Shown here: in pieces, positions 1 through 7,769 of the stretch
How the letters are laid out: every line of letters begins with the position of its first letter
How positions within the stretch are numbered: position 1 is the stretch's first letter
Assembly: GCA_905233425.1 (NCBI GenBank)
Contig: CAJOEC010000027.1
Location: 1 to 42,603 of the forward strand
DNA: 42,603 bases
Reading direction: 5' to 3'
Source: an uncultured Prevotella sp.
Lineage (GTDB): Bacteria > Bacteroidota > Bacteroidia > Bacteroidales > Bacteroidaceae
Notes under the pieces: generated by a model
What the model saw: only the letters and a program-made list of their open reading frames with translations
Database searches by the model: none
What the model was told of the DNA's origin: nothing
Program-made: the position numbers and the translations under genes

Positions 1-16
1 TAACCCTGTCACCATA

Positions 17-61
17 CCCAGGGCGCTGCCCTGGGCTGTTATCTCGCTGGCCTTTCAGGCC
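17..61. repeat. Paired GC-rich hairpins (REP-like)
   Basis: CCCAGGGC-gct-GCCCTGGG (17-35) forms an 8-bp stem. It is followed by GGCC-tttca-GGCC (49-61). Two neighbouring hairpins of this look resemble dispersed extragenic palindromes of Bacteroidales genomes; membership of a known family is not tested here. Confidence 0.5.
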
Positions 62-206
62 GCTGCTGCGCATTGTTCCCATACTTGCGAAACTTGAATT
101 ACATATTAATTCGTGGACAAGATTAAGAGTGATTAAGAAAATTCGTTTCGGATGGGACTGAGAGACATGCGGGAGCGGGCACAAAAGGGGGTCGGAGGGG
201 TCAAAA

Positions 207-270
207 AGTTCGCGCCGGGCGAACTGTCAGTCCGCGCTGGGCGAACTCGGAGTTCGCCCGGCGCGAACTC
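207..270. repeat. GC-rich palindromic repeat, copy 1
   Basis: AGTTCGCGCCGGGCGAACT opens the block and its inverted form, AGTTCGCCCGGCGCGAACT, closes it, with a diverged GGGCGAACT unit between. A clearly related block of the same length and architecture lies at 32951-33014, so this is a dispersed repeat. In both places it sits in non-coding DNA close to an AT-rich palindromic element. Confidence 0.7.
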
Positions 271-330
271 GAAGGCCTCTCGGAGGGGTGAGGAGGCCCC
301 CCAAGCCCATCAAAAGCCCTCCCCAGCACA

Positions 331-494
331 CAGACCAAACGCATTATAAATGTTTTGGAAACGAATTTGAATAATTATTATAATTTTGTCCACGAATTTG
401 AATAATAATTATAAATATTCGTGGGACAAATTATTCATATTATTCACATTCGTTTCCATAAAAAGGGAATTATTCGTTATAATGCGTTTAATCT
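331..494. mobile_element. AT-rich palindromic MITE-like element, copy 1
   Basis: The element starts CAGACCAAACGCATTATAA and ends with the near inverse TTATAATGCGTTTAATCT. Inside are GGAAACGAATTTGAATAAT and its inverse ATTCACATTCGTTTCC, so the whole 164 bp can fold on itself. Related copies lie at 28604-28870, 32488-32648 and (core only) 38133-38206. It carries no gene, so it would have to be moved in trans. No target duplication is obvious at this copy. Confidence 0.65.
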
Positions 495-564
495 TTAAGC
501 TCATGTCGCTTTGCGACAAGCGTTAAAGTTCCCAAAAACGTTTTCCCGTTACAACTATTATTAT

Positions 565-572
565 TAACTTTG
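565..572 (+). promoter_or_regulatory. Bacteroidota -7 box of the thiamine operon
   Basis: TAACTTTG matches the TAnnTTTG -7 element of the Bacteroidota housekeeping sigma factor. It lies 26 bases before the TPP riboswitch, so transcription would begin just ahead of the aptamer. The upstream TTTTCC at about 541 is only a weak -33 match. Confidence 0.55.
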
Positions 573-597
573 CCGCCGATTTAGCAAAGTGCTTGTC

Positions 598-690
598 AAG
601 GGGTGCTCACGTGTGTGGGCTGAGATGATACCCTCCAGAACCTGATACGGGTAATGCCGGCGTAGGGATGATAGAGTAACTGAACCCCTT
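598..690 (+). promoter_or_regulatory. TPP riboswitch (THI box)
   Basis: The conserved THI-box words are present in order: AAGGGGTGC at 598, GGCTGAGA at 618-625, ACCTGATACGGGTAATGCCG at 640-659 and GCGTAGGGA at 660-668. The P1 stem is closed by AAGGGG (598-603) pairing with CCCCTT (685-690). The aptamer lies 32 bases ahead of the TonB receptor ATG, which suits control of translation or early termination by thiamine pyrophosphate. It regulates the three thiamine genes downstream. Confidence 0.95.
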
Positions 691-722
691 ATTTTTATTT
701 ATTTAATAATAAAGTAAGAGAA

Positions 723-3023
723 ATGAGAAATCTTCTGACTACAGCTGTCCTCTGTTCAGCTATGGCAACAGAGGCAGCCGAACCTGCCGACTCGCTGAAA
801 AGCGTAGAGCTGCAAGGTGTACAGGTGACTGCCACACGTGCATCGAAGAAGACCCCTGTGGCCTACACCGACATGGACCAGCGACAGCTGAAGGCCGTGA
901 ACTTCGGCCAGGACGTGCCCTACCTGCTGTCGCTCACGCCCTCGGTGACGATGACCAGCGATGCCGGCAACGGCATAGGCTACACCAGTCTGCGTGTGCG
1001 CGGCACCGACCCCTCGCGCATCAACATCACGGCCAACGGTGTGCCCATGAACGACGCGGAGAGCGCCACGGTGTTCTGGGTGAACATGGGCGACTTCGCC
1101 TCCAGCGTACAATCCATGCAGATACAGCGCGGAGTGGGCACCTCGACCAACGGCGCCGGAGCCTTCGGTGCCACGCTGAACATGCAGACGGAGAACATCG
1201 GCATGACGCCATTCGTGGGCATCGACCTCAGCGGCGGCTCATACTACAGCCACAAGGAGACCGTGCGCTTCGGCACAGGCCTGATGGACGGCCACTGGGG
1301 CTTGCAGGGCCGACTGTCGAACATCGGCTCGAAGGGCTATCTCGACCGCGCCTCGACGAAGCTCAACTCCTATCTGCTGCAGGCCGGATGGTTCGGCGAA
1401 AATACCGTGGTGAAGTTCATCACATGGAACGGCGAGGAAGAGACCTACCACGCATGGAACTACACGTCGAAATATGAGCAGAGCCTCTACGGACGCACTT
1501 ACAACTCGTGCGGAGTGATGACCACCGACGACGACGGCAACCCCACCAGCTACTACCAGGACCAGACCGACAACTACCACCAGCAGAACTACCAGCTGCT
1601 GTGGAACCAGGTGCTGGCACGCGAACTGAACATGAACGTAGCCCTGCACTACACCAAGGGCGAGGGCTACTACCAGCAGTACCAGATGGGCGTGCCCTGG
1701 GCTGCCTTCGGTATGAGCACCGACCCCGATCTGTATGCCGACCTGGCCGACCAGCAGAAGATGGACAACGACTTCTTCGGAGCCGTGGCCTCGCTGAACT
1801 ACAACGACCGTCGGCGGCTGCAGGCCAACATCGGCGGCGGGTGGAACTGCTACCTCGGCGACCAGTTCGGCCACATCGTCTGGGCCATGCCCGGCATAGA
1901 GACCACCGTGGCCGAGCCACGCGCATTGACGCCCGACTTCGAGTACTATCACAACCACTCGCGCAAGACCGACTTCAACGTCTACGGCAAGGTGAACTAC
2001 GAGTTTGCCAAGGGGCTGAGCGCATTCCTCGACTTGCAATACCGCCACGTGGGCTACAAGCTGCAAGACCCCACCGTGGCCTACGGCGTGAACCGCGACG
2101 GCAGATATGTTGTGGACAACAAGTACAACTTCTTCAACCCGAAGGCCGGCGTGAACTACGACATCAACGCCCACCACCGTCTCTACGCCTCGTATGCTAT
2201 AGGCCACAAGGAACCCGTGCGCAACAACTTCATGCAGCAGGTGGCCAACCCCAACCGTTCCGATGCCGTGGCCAAGGCCGAGAGGCTGGGCGATCTTGAG
2301 GCAGGATATAAGTACCTGAGCAGCCGCTTCAGCGCAGGGGCAAACATCTACTGGATGAACTACAAGGACCAGCTGGTGCTCACCGGCGAGCTGAACGCCA
2401 TAGGCGAGCCCCTGACCAAGAACCTGGACAAGAGCTACCGCCTGGGCGTGGAGATCGAGGCCGCATGGATGCCCACCGACTGGCTACGCTGGGACGTAAA
2501 CGCCACCCTCTCGCGCAACCGAGTGAAGGACATGGTGGTGACGCTCAACGACAACGAGACCAACGTGAACCTGGGCGACCAGCCGCTGGCATTCTCGCCC
2601 GACATCATTGCCAACAGCATACTGACATTCAGCCACAAAGGAATGAAGGCAAGTGTGCAAAGCCAGTTCGTAGGCGACCAGTATCTCACGAACACGGGCT
2701 TCAAGGACATGCGCTGCATGGACGAGAACGGCAACACCACCTACGAGACGCTGCTGCTGAAAAAGCACTTCAACACCAATGTCGACCTGGGATACACCTT
2801 CGCCCTGTCGTCGTTTGGTGTGAAGAGCGCGACGGTTGGAGTGACGCTCTACAACATCTTCTCGGCCAAGTTCGACAACAACGGATGGGCGGCACCACAG
2901 CTCATCAGCGAGGGCGGCAACGTCGTGGCTGTCAACGAGTGGGGTGTGCGCGACTGCTGGGCTGCCGGCTTCGCCCCCTCGGCACCCTTCAACCTTATGG
3001 CCCACCTTTCAGTTGATTTCTAA
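723..3023 (+). CDS. TonB-dependent outer-membrane receptor, probably for thiamine
   Basis: This 766-aa protein begins with a short signal peptide (MRNLLTTAVLCSAMATEA, cleavage near residue 18). A TonB-box-like stretch (ELQGVQVTATRA, residues about 29-40) follows, then a plug domain containing the usual RVRGTDPSRINITANGVPMN motif, and then a long beta-barrel rich in aromatic and Asn/Asp residues that ends in phenylalanine. Such receptors import scarce ligands across the outer membrane using ExbB/ExbD/TonB energy. The TPP riboswitch immediately upstream and the permease and kinase downstream point to thiamine or a precursor as the ligand. That assignment rests on context. The ATG at 723 follows a purine-rich AAGTAAGAGAA. 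Confidence 0.9.
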   Translation: MRNLLTTAVLCSAMATEAAEPADSLKSVELQGVQVTATRASKKTPVAYTDMDQRQLKAVNFGQDVPYLLSLTPSVTMTSDAGNGIGYTSLRVRGTDPSRINITANGVPMNDAESATVFWVNMGDFASSVQSMQIQRGVGTSTNGAGAFGATLNMQTENIGMTPFVGIDLSGGSYYSHKETVRFGTGLMDGHWGLQGRLSNIGSKGYLDRASTKLNSYLLQAGWFGENTVVKFITWNGEEETYHAWNYTSKYEQSLYGRTYNSCGVMTTDDDGNPTSYYQDQTDNYHQQNYQLLWNQVLARELNMNVALHYTKGEGYYQQYQMGVPWAAFGMSTDPDLYADLADQQKMDNDFFGAVASLNYNDRRRLQANIGGGWNCYLGDQFGHIVWAMPGIETTVAEPRALTPDFEYYHNHSRKTDFNVYGKVNYEFAKGLSAFLDLQYRHVGYKLQDPTVAYGVNRDGRYVVDNKYNFFNPKAGVNYDINAHHRLYASYAIGHKEPVRNNFMQQVANPNRSDAVAKAERLGDLEAGYKYLSSRFSAGANIYWMNYKDQLVLTGELNAIGEPLTKNLDKSYRLGVEIEAAWMPTDWLRWDVNATLSRNRVKDMVVTLNDNETNVNLGDQPLAFSPDIIANSILTFSHKGMKASVQSQFVGDQYLTNTGFKDMRCMDENGNTTYETLLLKKHFNTNVDLGYTFALSSFGVKSATVGVTLYNIFSAKFDNNGWAAPQLISEGGNVVAVNEWGVRDCWAAGFAPSAPFNLMAHLSVDF

Positions 3024-3027
3024 TGCC

Positions 3028-3618
3028 ATGAACTTTGAACTGCTCGACATAGTGACCACCGTGCTCGGCCTCATCTACATTTGGCTTGAGTACCGTGCCA
3101 GCATCGCCCTGTGGATTGTGGGCATCATCATGCCGGCCCTCGACGTCATGCTCTTCTGGCAGCACGGCCTCTATGGCGAGGCGGGTATGGCGTGCTACTA
3201 CACCCTTGCCGCGTTTTACGGCCTTTTTATCTGGAAGTTCAAGAAGACGCGCAAAAAAAAGGAGCCGCTGCCCATCATCAGTATGCCGCGTGAAAAGTAT
3301 CTGCCGGCAGCCGTATTCTTCTTTGTGGCATGGGCCGTCATCTATTATATATTAACAAGGTGGACCGACAGCACCGTGCCCGTCCTCGACTCGTTCACCA
3401 ACGCCCTGTCGTTTGTGGGCCTATGGGCCTTGGCTCGCAAGTATCTGGAACAGTGGTTCTTCTGGATTGTGATCGATGCCGTCTGCTGCTCGCTCTACAT
3501 ACACAAGGACATACCCTTCAAGGCCTGCCTCTACGGTCTCTACGTAGTAATCGCCATTGCCGGATATTACAAGTGGAAGGGAATGGCCAAGAAAAAAAGA
3601 GTAAAGTATGAGTCATAA
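3028..3618 (+). CDS. pnuT: PnuC-family permease, thiamine transporter PnuT type
   Basis: A 196-aa inner-membrane protein with about seven hydrophobic segments and lysine/arginine-rich loops, typical of the PnuC family of vitamin facilitators. The ATG at 3028, four bases after the receptor stop, is preferred because an upstream in-frame extension would run back into the receptor gene. PnuC proteins carry nicotinamide riboside, and riboswitch-controlled relatives (PnuT) carry thiamine. The TPP riboswitch and the thiamine pyrophosphokinase gene, which overlaps the 3' end by 11 bases, support thiamine. Import by facilitated diffusion followed by trapping as the pyrophosphate by the neighbouring kinase is the expected scheme. 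Confidence 0.85.
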   Translation: MNFELLDIVTTVLGLIYIWLEYRASIALWIVGIIMPALDVMLFWQHGLYGEAGMACYYTLAAFYGLFIWKFKKTRKKKEPLPIISMPREKYLPAAVFFFVAWAVIYYILTRWTDSTVPVLDSFTNALSFVGLWALARKYLEQWFFWIVIDAVCCSLYIHKDIPFKACLYGLYVVIAIAGYYKWKGMAKKKRVKYES

Positions 3619-4219
3619 ACAGTCAGACATCGTAATCCTTGCCAACGGGACGTTTCCCACACATCCCGTACCGCTCGATGTGTTAAGCCACGCCCGGCAT
3701 GTGGTATGCTGCGACGGAGCCGTCAGCCACATCGCATCAATACCAACCAAAAACATAACCGTCATCGGCGACGGCGACAGCGTACCAGCAGAGTACCGCC
3801 ATCTGCTGATAAAGGTTGACGAACAGGAGGACAACGACCTGACCAAGGCAACGCGCTACTGTCTGGCCCACCTCTCGCCACAGAGAATTGCCTACCTCGG
3901 TGCAACAGGCGAGCGCGAAGACCATACCATCGGCAACATAGCCCTCCTAATGCGCTACTACAGGCAGATGGGCGTCGAGGGCACAATGCTGACCGACCAC
4001 GGGTGGTTCACTCCGGCACAGGGCACACGCACCTTTGACTCTGTGCCAGGACAGCAGGTCAGCATCTTCAACTTCGGATGCAGGCACATCGTGTCGGAGG
4101 GACTGCGGTGGAACAGCTACGCCTACGACGAGTGGTGGCAGGGAACACTCAACGAGGCCACCGGCAACAGCTTCACACTACATACCGACGGATATTTCAT
4201 GGTCTACCAGACCTATTAG
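3608..4219 (+). CDS. thiN: Thiamine pyrophosphokinase
   Basis: A 203-aa protein with the thiamine pyrophosphokinase motifs: CCDGAV near residue 37, GDGDS near residue 56 (metal/ATP site), the acidic EQEDNDLTKA motif near residue 76, and GATGEREDHTIGN near residue 101. The enzyme transfers pyrophosphate from ATP to thiamine, making TPP in the cytosol. Its start lies inside the end of the permease gene, which indicates translational coupling. Receptor, permease and kinase together form a complete salvage route whose product feeds back on the upstream riboswitch. Confidence 0.93.
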   Translation: MSHKQSDIVILANGTFPTHPVPLDVLSHARHVVCCDGAVSHIASIPTKNITVIGDGDSVPAEYRHLLIKVDEQEDNDLTKATRYCLAHLSPQRIAYLGATGEREDHTIGNIALLMRYYRQMGVEGTMLTDHGWFTPAQGTRTFDSVPGQQVSIFNFGCRHIVSEGLRWNSYAYDEWWQGTLNEATGNSFTLHTDGYFMVYQTY

Positions 4220-4229
4220 ACAGACCCGA

Positions 4230-4273
4230 AAACAAAAACACAGCAAATTGTTTGGCAGTTTGCTGTTTTTGTT
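4230..4273 (+). terminator. Probable terminator of the thiamine operon
   Basis: AACAAAAACA-CAGCAAA pairs with TTTGCTG-TTTTTGTT (loop TTGTTTGGCAG), giving a stem followed by a T-run. It begins 11 bases after the thiN stop and overlaps the region that would hold the -33 box of the leuC promoter. Confidence 0.65.
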
Positions 4274-4274
4274 G

Positions 4275-4282
4275 TAATTTTG
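4275..4282 (+). promoter_or_regulatory. -7 box upstream of leuC
   Basis: TAATTTTG matches TAnnTTTG. TTG at 4248-4250 sits about 24 bases before it, roughly the -33 position. The leuC ATG is 25 bases downstream. Confidence 0.5.
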
Positions 4283-4306
4283 CAACCCAAGTTCCTTAAT
4301 ACACTT

Positions 4307-5674
4307 ATGAATACACTTTTCGATAAAATCTGGGATGCCCACGTGGTGCAGCAAGTGCCCGACGGCCCCACACAGCTTTACATTGACCGGCTGTACTGCC
4401 ACGAGGTGACATCGCCACAGGCCTTCGACGGCATGAGAGCACGCGGACTGCGCTGCTTCCGCCCTGAGAGGATTGTCTGCATGCCCGACCACAACACTCC
4501 GACACACGACCAGGACAAGCCCATAGCCGACCCCGTGAGCCGCAAACAGGTGGAGACACTGGAACGCAACGCACGTGAGTTCGGAATAAAACATTTCGGA
4601 ATGTTCTCGAAGGACAACGGCATCATCCACGTCGTAGGGCCGGAGAAAGGCCTGTCGCTGCCGGGGATGACCATCGTCTGCGGCGACTCACACACATCCA
4701 CCCACGGGGCCATGGGAGCCGTGGCCTTCGGCATAGGCACCAGCGAGGTGGAGATGGTACTGGCATCGCAATGCATACTGCAACAGAAGCCAAAGTCAAT
4801 GCGCATAAACATTGAGGGAAGGCTGGGCAAGGGCGTCACGGCGAAGGACGTGGCACTCTATCTGATGGCCCAGCTGACAACGAGCGGCGCCACGGGCTAT
4901 TTCGTGGAGTATGCCGGTTCAACGGTGAGAGACATGTCGATGGAAGGCCGTCTGACACTCTGCAACCTGTCGATAGAGATGGGGGCACGCGGCGGCTTCA
5001 TCGCCCCCGACGACACAACTATTAATTATATATGCGGGCGTGAGTATGCGCCTAAAGGCGAGGCATGGGACAAGGCCGTGGCCTATTGGCGGACATTGCG
5101 CAGCGGCGACGATGCCGTCTTCGACCGGGAACTGACTTTCCGTGCCGAGGACATCGAATCGCGCATCACCTACGGCACGAACCCCGGTATGGGCGTTAGC
5201 ATCACCGAGTGCATACCAGCCGTGGGTGGAGGCCGCGCACTCGACTACATGGGCTTCAAGCCAGGCGAGTGTCTGCTTGGAAAGAAGGTCGACTACATCT
5301 TCCTCGGAGCCTGCACCAACGGGCGCATCGAGGATTTCCGTGCCTTTGCCTCCATCGTCGAGGGTCGTCAAAAGGCCGCCGATGTCGTAGCATGGCTTGT
5401 GCCAGGCTCATGGGCCGTCGACCAACAGATACGCGAGGAGGGCCTTGACCGTGTACTCGAAGCTGCCGGCTTCGAGATACGTCAGCCCGGCTGTTCCGCC
5501 TGCCTTGCCATGAACGATGACAAGGTGCCCGCCGGAAAGCTCTGCCTCGCAACCTCAAACCGTAACTTCGAGGGGCGCCAAGGCCCCGGCAGCCGCACAA
5601 TACTCTGCTCACCACTCACCGCCGCCGCCGCCGCCGTAACAGGAGTCATCACCGACCCAAGAACCCTCCTGTAA
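4307..5674 (+). CDS. leuC: 3-isopropylmalate dehydratase large subunit
   Basis: A 455-aa aconitase-family protein. With LeuD it isomerises 2-isopropylmalate to 3-isopropylmalate in leucine synthesis. Visible signatures are MPDHNTPT near residue 63, [18 protein letters not shown] near residue 125, [11 protein letters not shown] around Cys336 and [10 protein letters not shown] around Cys396 and Cys399. Those three cysteines are the expected ligands of the [4Fe-4S] cluster. The ATG at 4307 is chosen over an in-frame TTG at 4280, because that TTG lies in the promoter -7 box. leuD follows after a 67-base gap filled by tandem 9-mers. leuA and leuB are not in the window. Confidence 0.95.
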   Translation: MNTLFDKIWDAHVVQQVPDGPTQLYIDRLYCHEVTSPQAFDGMRARGLRCFRPERIVCMPDHNTPTHDQDKPIADPVSRKQVETLERNAREFGIKHFGMFSKDNGIIHVVGPEKGLSLPGMTIVCGDSHTSTHGAMGAVAFGIGTSEVEMVLASQCILQQKPKSMRINIEGRLGKGVTAKDVALYLMAQLTTSGATGYFVEYAGSTVRDMSMEGRLTLCNLSIEMGARGGFIAPDDTTINYICGREYAPKGEAWDKAVAYWRTLRSGDDAVFDRELTFRAEDIESRITYGTNPGMGVSITECIPAVGGGRALDYMGFKPGECLLGKKVDYIFLGACTNGRIEDFRAFASIVEGRQKAADVVAWLVPGSWAVDQQIREEGLDRVLEAAGFEIRQPGCSACLAMNDDKVPAGKLCLATSNRNFEGRQGPGSRTILCSPLTAAAAAVTGVITDPRTLL

Positions 5675-5675
5675 T

Positions 5676-5729
5676 CCCATAAGACCCATAAGTCCTATAA
5701 GACCCATAAGTCCCATAAGACCCATAAGT
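5676..5729. repeat. Tandem 9-bp repeat between leuC and leuD
   Basis: Six consecutive 9-mers alternate CCCATAAGA and CCCATAAGT (one reads CCTATAAGA). They fill nearly the whole leuC-leuD gap. Copy number could vary between strains and change the spacing of the two subunit genes. Confidence 0.85.
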
Positions 5730-5741
5730 CCCTAGTAATCA

Positions 5742-7718
5742 ATGAAACAGAAATTCAACATCATCACCAGCACCTGCGTCCCCCTCCCATTGGAGAACGT
5801 GGACACCGACCAGATAATCCCCGCCCGTTTTCTGAAAGCCACCGTCAAGGAGGGCTTCGGCGACAACCTCTTCCGCGACTGGCGCTACGACAAGCAGGGC
5901 AATCCCATACCCGGATTCGTGCTCAACGACCCGCGCTACAAGGATGCCGTCGTACTCGTCGCGGGCAAGAACTTCGGCTCGGGCAGCAGCCGCGAGCACG
6001 CCGCCTGGGCCATCGCCGGCTACGGCTTCCGCGTCGTCGTAAGCTCGTTCTTCGCCGACATACACAAGCAGAACGAACTGAACAACTTTGTGCTGCCAGT
6101 CCAGGTGTCTGAGCCATTCCTACAAGAACTCTTCGCCAGCATCAATGCCGACCCGCAAACGGAAGTCCGCGTCGACCTACCGGCTCAGACCATCACAAAT
6201 CTTGCCACAGGCCACAGCGAGAAATTCGACATCAACGCCTACAAGAAGCATTGTCTCATGGAAGGCCTCGACGACATCGACTTCCTCGTAAGAAACCAGC
6301 AAAAGACCGAAAGCTGGGAAAAGAAAACGTCCTCCACTCCCCTACTCCAAGGAGGGGCAGGTGTGGTGAATAGCATCCTCAGCCTCCTGATTTGCGCCAT
6401 TTGCGCAGCCACCATGTTTCTCTCCTGTAGCGACGACGACACCTTCACCACCAACCGCTCTGCCACGCTGTCGTTCTCACGCGACTCAGTCATCATGGAC
6501 ACGGTGTTCAGCAACATCGGCTCGCGCACATACGATTTCTGGGTGTTCAACCACCAGGACGATGGGCTGCGCCTCAAGAGCGTCCGTCTGCAATATGGCA
6601 ACCAGACAGGCTTCCGCGTAAATGTCGACGGCTCTTACCTCGACAACACCCTTGGCTCGGTAGTCACCGACCTGGAGGTGCGCCGTGGCGACAGCATCCG
6701 CGTGTTTGTGGAGCTTACCTCGCCCGGGAACGGACAGATTGACCCTCTTCAGATTGACGACGACCTGGTGTTCACCCTCGAAAGCGGCGTGGAGCAGAAA
6801 GTGGCCCTCCGAGGATTCGTTTGGGATGCCCTGCAATGGCACGATCCTGTCATCAGCAGCGACTCTGTCATTGAGAGCCGCAAGCCCATCGTCATCTATG
6901 GAGGTCTGAGGGTGGACAGCGCGGCGACGCTGACACTTCGAAACACGACCCTCTATTTCCACGACAAGGCCGGCATCGATGTCTACGGCACGCTTAAAGC
7001 CGACAGCGCGGTGTTGCGCGGCGACCGGCTGGACCGCATGTTCGACTATCTGCCCTACGACCGCGTGAGCGGACAGTGGCGCGGAGTCCACATCTACAGC
7101 TCGTCATTCGGCAACAGCATCACAAGCAGCGAGATACGGAGTGCTGAGTATGGCATCGTCTGCGACTCGGCAGCCTATTCTGAGGACCAGCTGCGCCTAC
7201 GGATGGAGCGGTCGGTGATCCACAACTGCAAAGGCCCCGGACTGAAGGCGTTCAACAGCAACATCGAACTCAGGTGGTGCCAGTTCACGAACACCATGGG
7301 CGACTGCGTGGCTCTCTATGGCGGCACAGTGGTCATGGAGCATTGCACGCTGGCACAGTTCTACCCCTTCTCGGCCGAACGTGGCGCGGCCCTGCGTTTC
7401 GCCAACAATTACGACGACCAGATCTATCCTCTCCACAACCTGCGGATGACAGGCAGCATCGTCACAGGTTATTCTGACGACGTGGTCATGGGTGAGGCCG
7501 CCGACGACTCTCTGACAGCCTTCAATTACTATTTCGAGAACACCCTGCTACGCACCCCCGCCATCGACGACAGCCTGAAATTCGTCAGCATTCGTTGGGA
7601 GACCCCCGACGACTCCATTCAGGGCAAGCAGCACTTCCGCCTCATCGACGAGAAAAACCTGATCTACGACTTCCACCTCGACTCGCTATCCACCGCCCAA
7701 GGGCTTGGGTGCTACTGA
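5742..7718 (+). CDS. leuD: LeuD fused in frame to a beta-helix lipoprotein
   Basis: Residues 1 to about 195 are a complete 3-isopropylmalate dehydratase small subunit: VDTDQIIPARFL near residue 20, GKNFGSGSSREHA near residue 75 and a normal C-terminal region ending near FLVRNQQKTESWEKK. Ordinary LeuD stops at about 195-205 residues, but here no stop codon occurs. Reading continues into SSTPLLQGGAGVV, which is encoded by a short palindromic repeat, and then into a typical lipoprotein signal (LICAICAATMFLSC, Cys at about 229) and a 430-residue Ser/Asp-rich domain with parallel-beta-helix-like repeats. A cytoplasmic enzyme joined to an exported lipoprotein makes little biological sense. Loss of the leuD stop through repeat insertion, with separate translation of the lipoprotein, is the likelier reading. 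A sequencing or assembly error at the repeat is the alternative. Confidence 0.85.
   Translation: MKQKFNIITSTCVPLPLENVDTDQIIPARFLKATVKEGFGDNLFRDWRYDKQGNPIPGFVLNDPRYKDAVVLVAGKNFGSGSSREHAAWAIAGYGFRVVVSSFFADIHKQNELNNFVLPVQVSEPFLQELFASINADPQTEVRVDLPAQTITNLATGHSEKFDINAYKKHCLMEGLDDIDFLVRNQQKTESWEKKTSSTPLLQGGAGVVNSILSLLICAICAATMFLSCSDDDTFTTNRSATLSFSRDSVIMDTVFSNIGSRTYDFWVFNHQDDGLRLKSVRLQYGNQTGFRVNVDGSYLDNTLGSVVTDLEVRRGDSIRVFVELTSPGNGQIDPLQIDDDLVFTLESGVEQKVALRGFVWDALQWHDPVISSDSVIESRKPIVIYGGLRVDSAATLTLRNTTLYFHDKAGIDVYGTLKADSAVLRGDRLDRMFDYLPYDRVSGQWRGVHIYSSSFGNSITSSEIRSAEYGIVCDSAAYSEDQLRLRMERSVIHNCKGPGLKAFNSNIELRWCQFTNTMGDCVALYGGTVVMEHCTLAQFYPFSAERGAALRFANNYDDQIYPLHNLRMTGSIVTGYSDDVVMGEAADDSLTAFNYYFENTLLRTPAIDDSLKFVSIRWETPDDSIQGKQHFRLIDEKNLIYDFHLDSLSTAQGLGCY
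6331..6368. repeat. Palindromic repeat at the leuD/lipoprotein junction
   Basis: CTCCACTCCCCTACTCCA is followed by AGGAGGGGCAGGTGTGG, an inverted arrangement in which CTCCCCT/CTCC pairs with GGAG/GGGG. It resembles the CCCC.../...GGGG palindromes found inside genes at 13957-14010 and 14528-14584. It includes AAGGAGG at 6349-6355, a perfect Shine-Dalgarno-like word, 7 and 10 bases ahead of two in-frame GTG codons. Confidence 0.6.
6363..7718 (+). other. Possible separately translated lipoprotein within the leuD frame
   Basis: If translation starts at GTG 6363 or 6366, just after AAGGAGG, the product is a lipoprotein of about 450 aa: a short hydrophobic segment, the lipobox FLSC with Cys about 20 residues in, SDDD after it, then a domain with repeated short strands (for example TLTLRNTTLYF, IDVYGTLKAD, GVHIYSSS) as in right-handed beta-helix proteins. 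It would sit in a membrane facing the periplasm or cell surface. It ends at GLGCY beside another small palindrome (CCCAAGGGCTTGGG near 7698-7711), so the C-terminus may be truncated. Function unknown. Confidence 0.45.
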
Positions 7719-7769
7719 CTTGTTTATTGTCTATTGTTTATTGCCTGTTTATATTAATTATTGTATATA

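Larger units (their letters stand above)
1..560. other. Repeat-rich intergenic region
   Basis: No convincing gene is seen. The stretch contains the hairpin pair at 17-61, a GC-rich palindromic block at 207-270, a 164-bp AT-rich palindromic element at 331-494, and a partial relative of that element near 100-160 (the words TTCGTGGACAA and ATTCGTTTCG recur). A small hairpin, GTCGC-TTT-GCGAC, lies near 505-517. The short open frame at 152-349 is made of the palindromes and has no protein-like composition. Confidence 0.7.

Noticed and set aside
152..349. 65-aa open frame on the plus strand
   Set aside because: It is composed largely of the GC-rich palindromes and low-complexity sequence; no start context or protein-like pattern.
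1239..2207. 322-aa minus-strand frame opposite the TonB receptor
   Set aside because: Valine/histidine-rich shadow of a GC-rich coding strand; the plus-strand product has clear receptor motifs.
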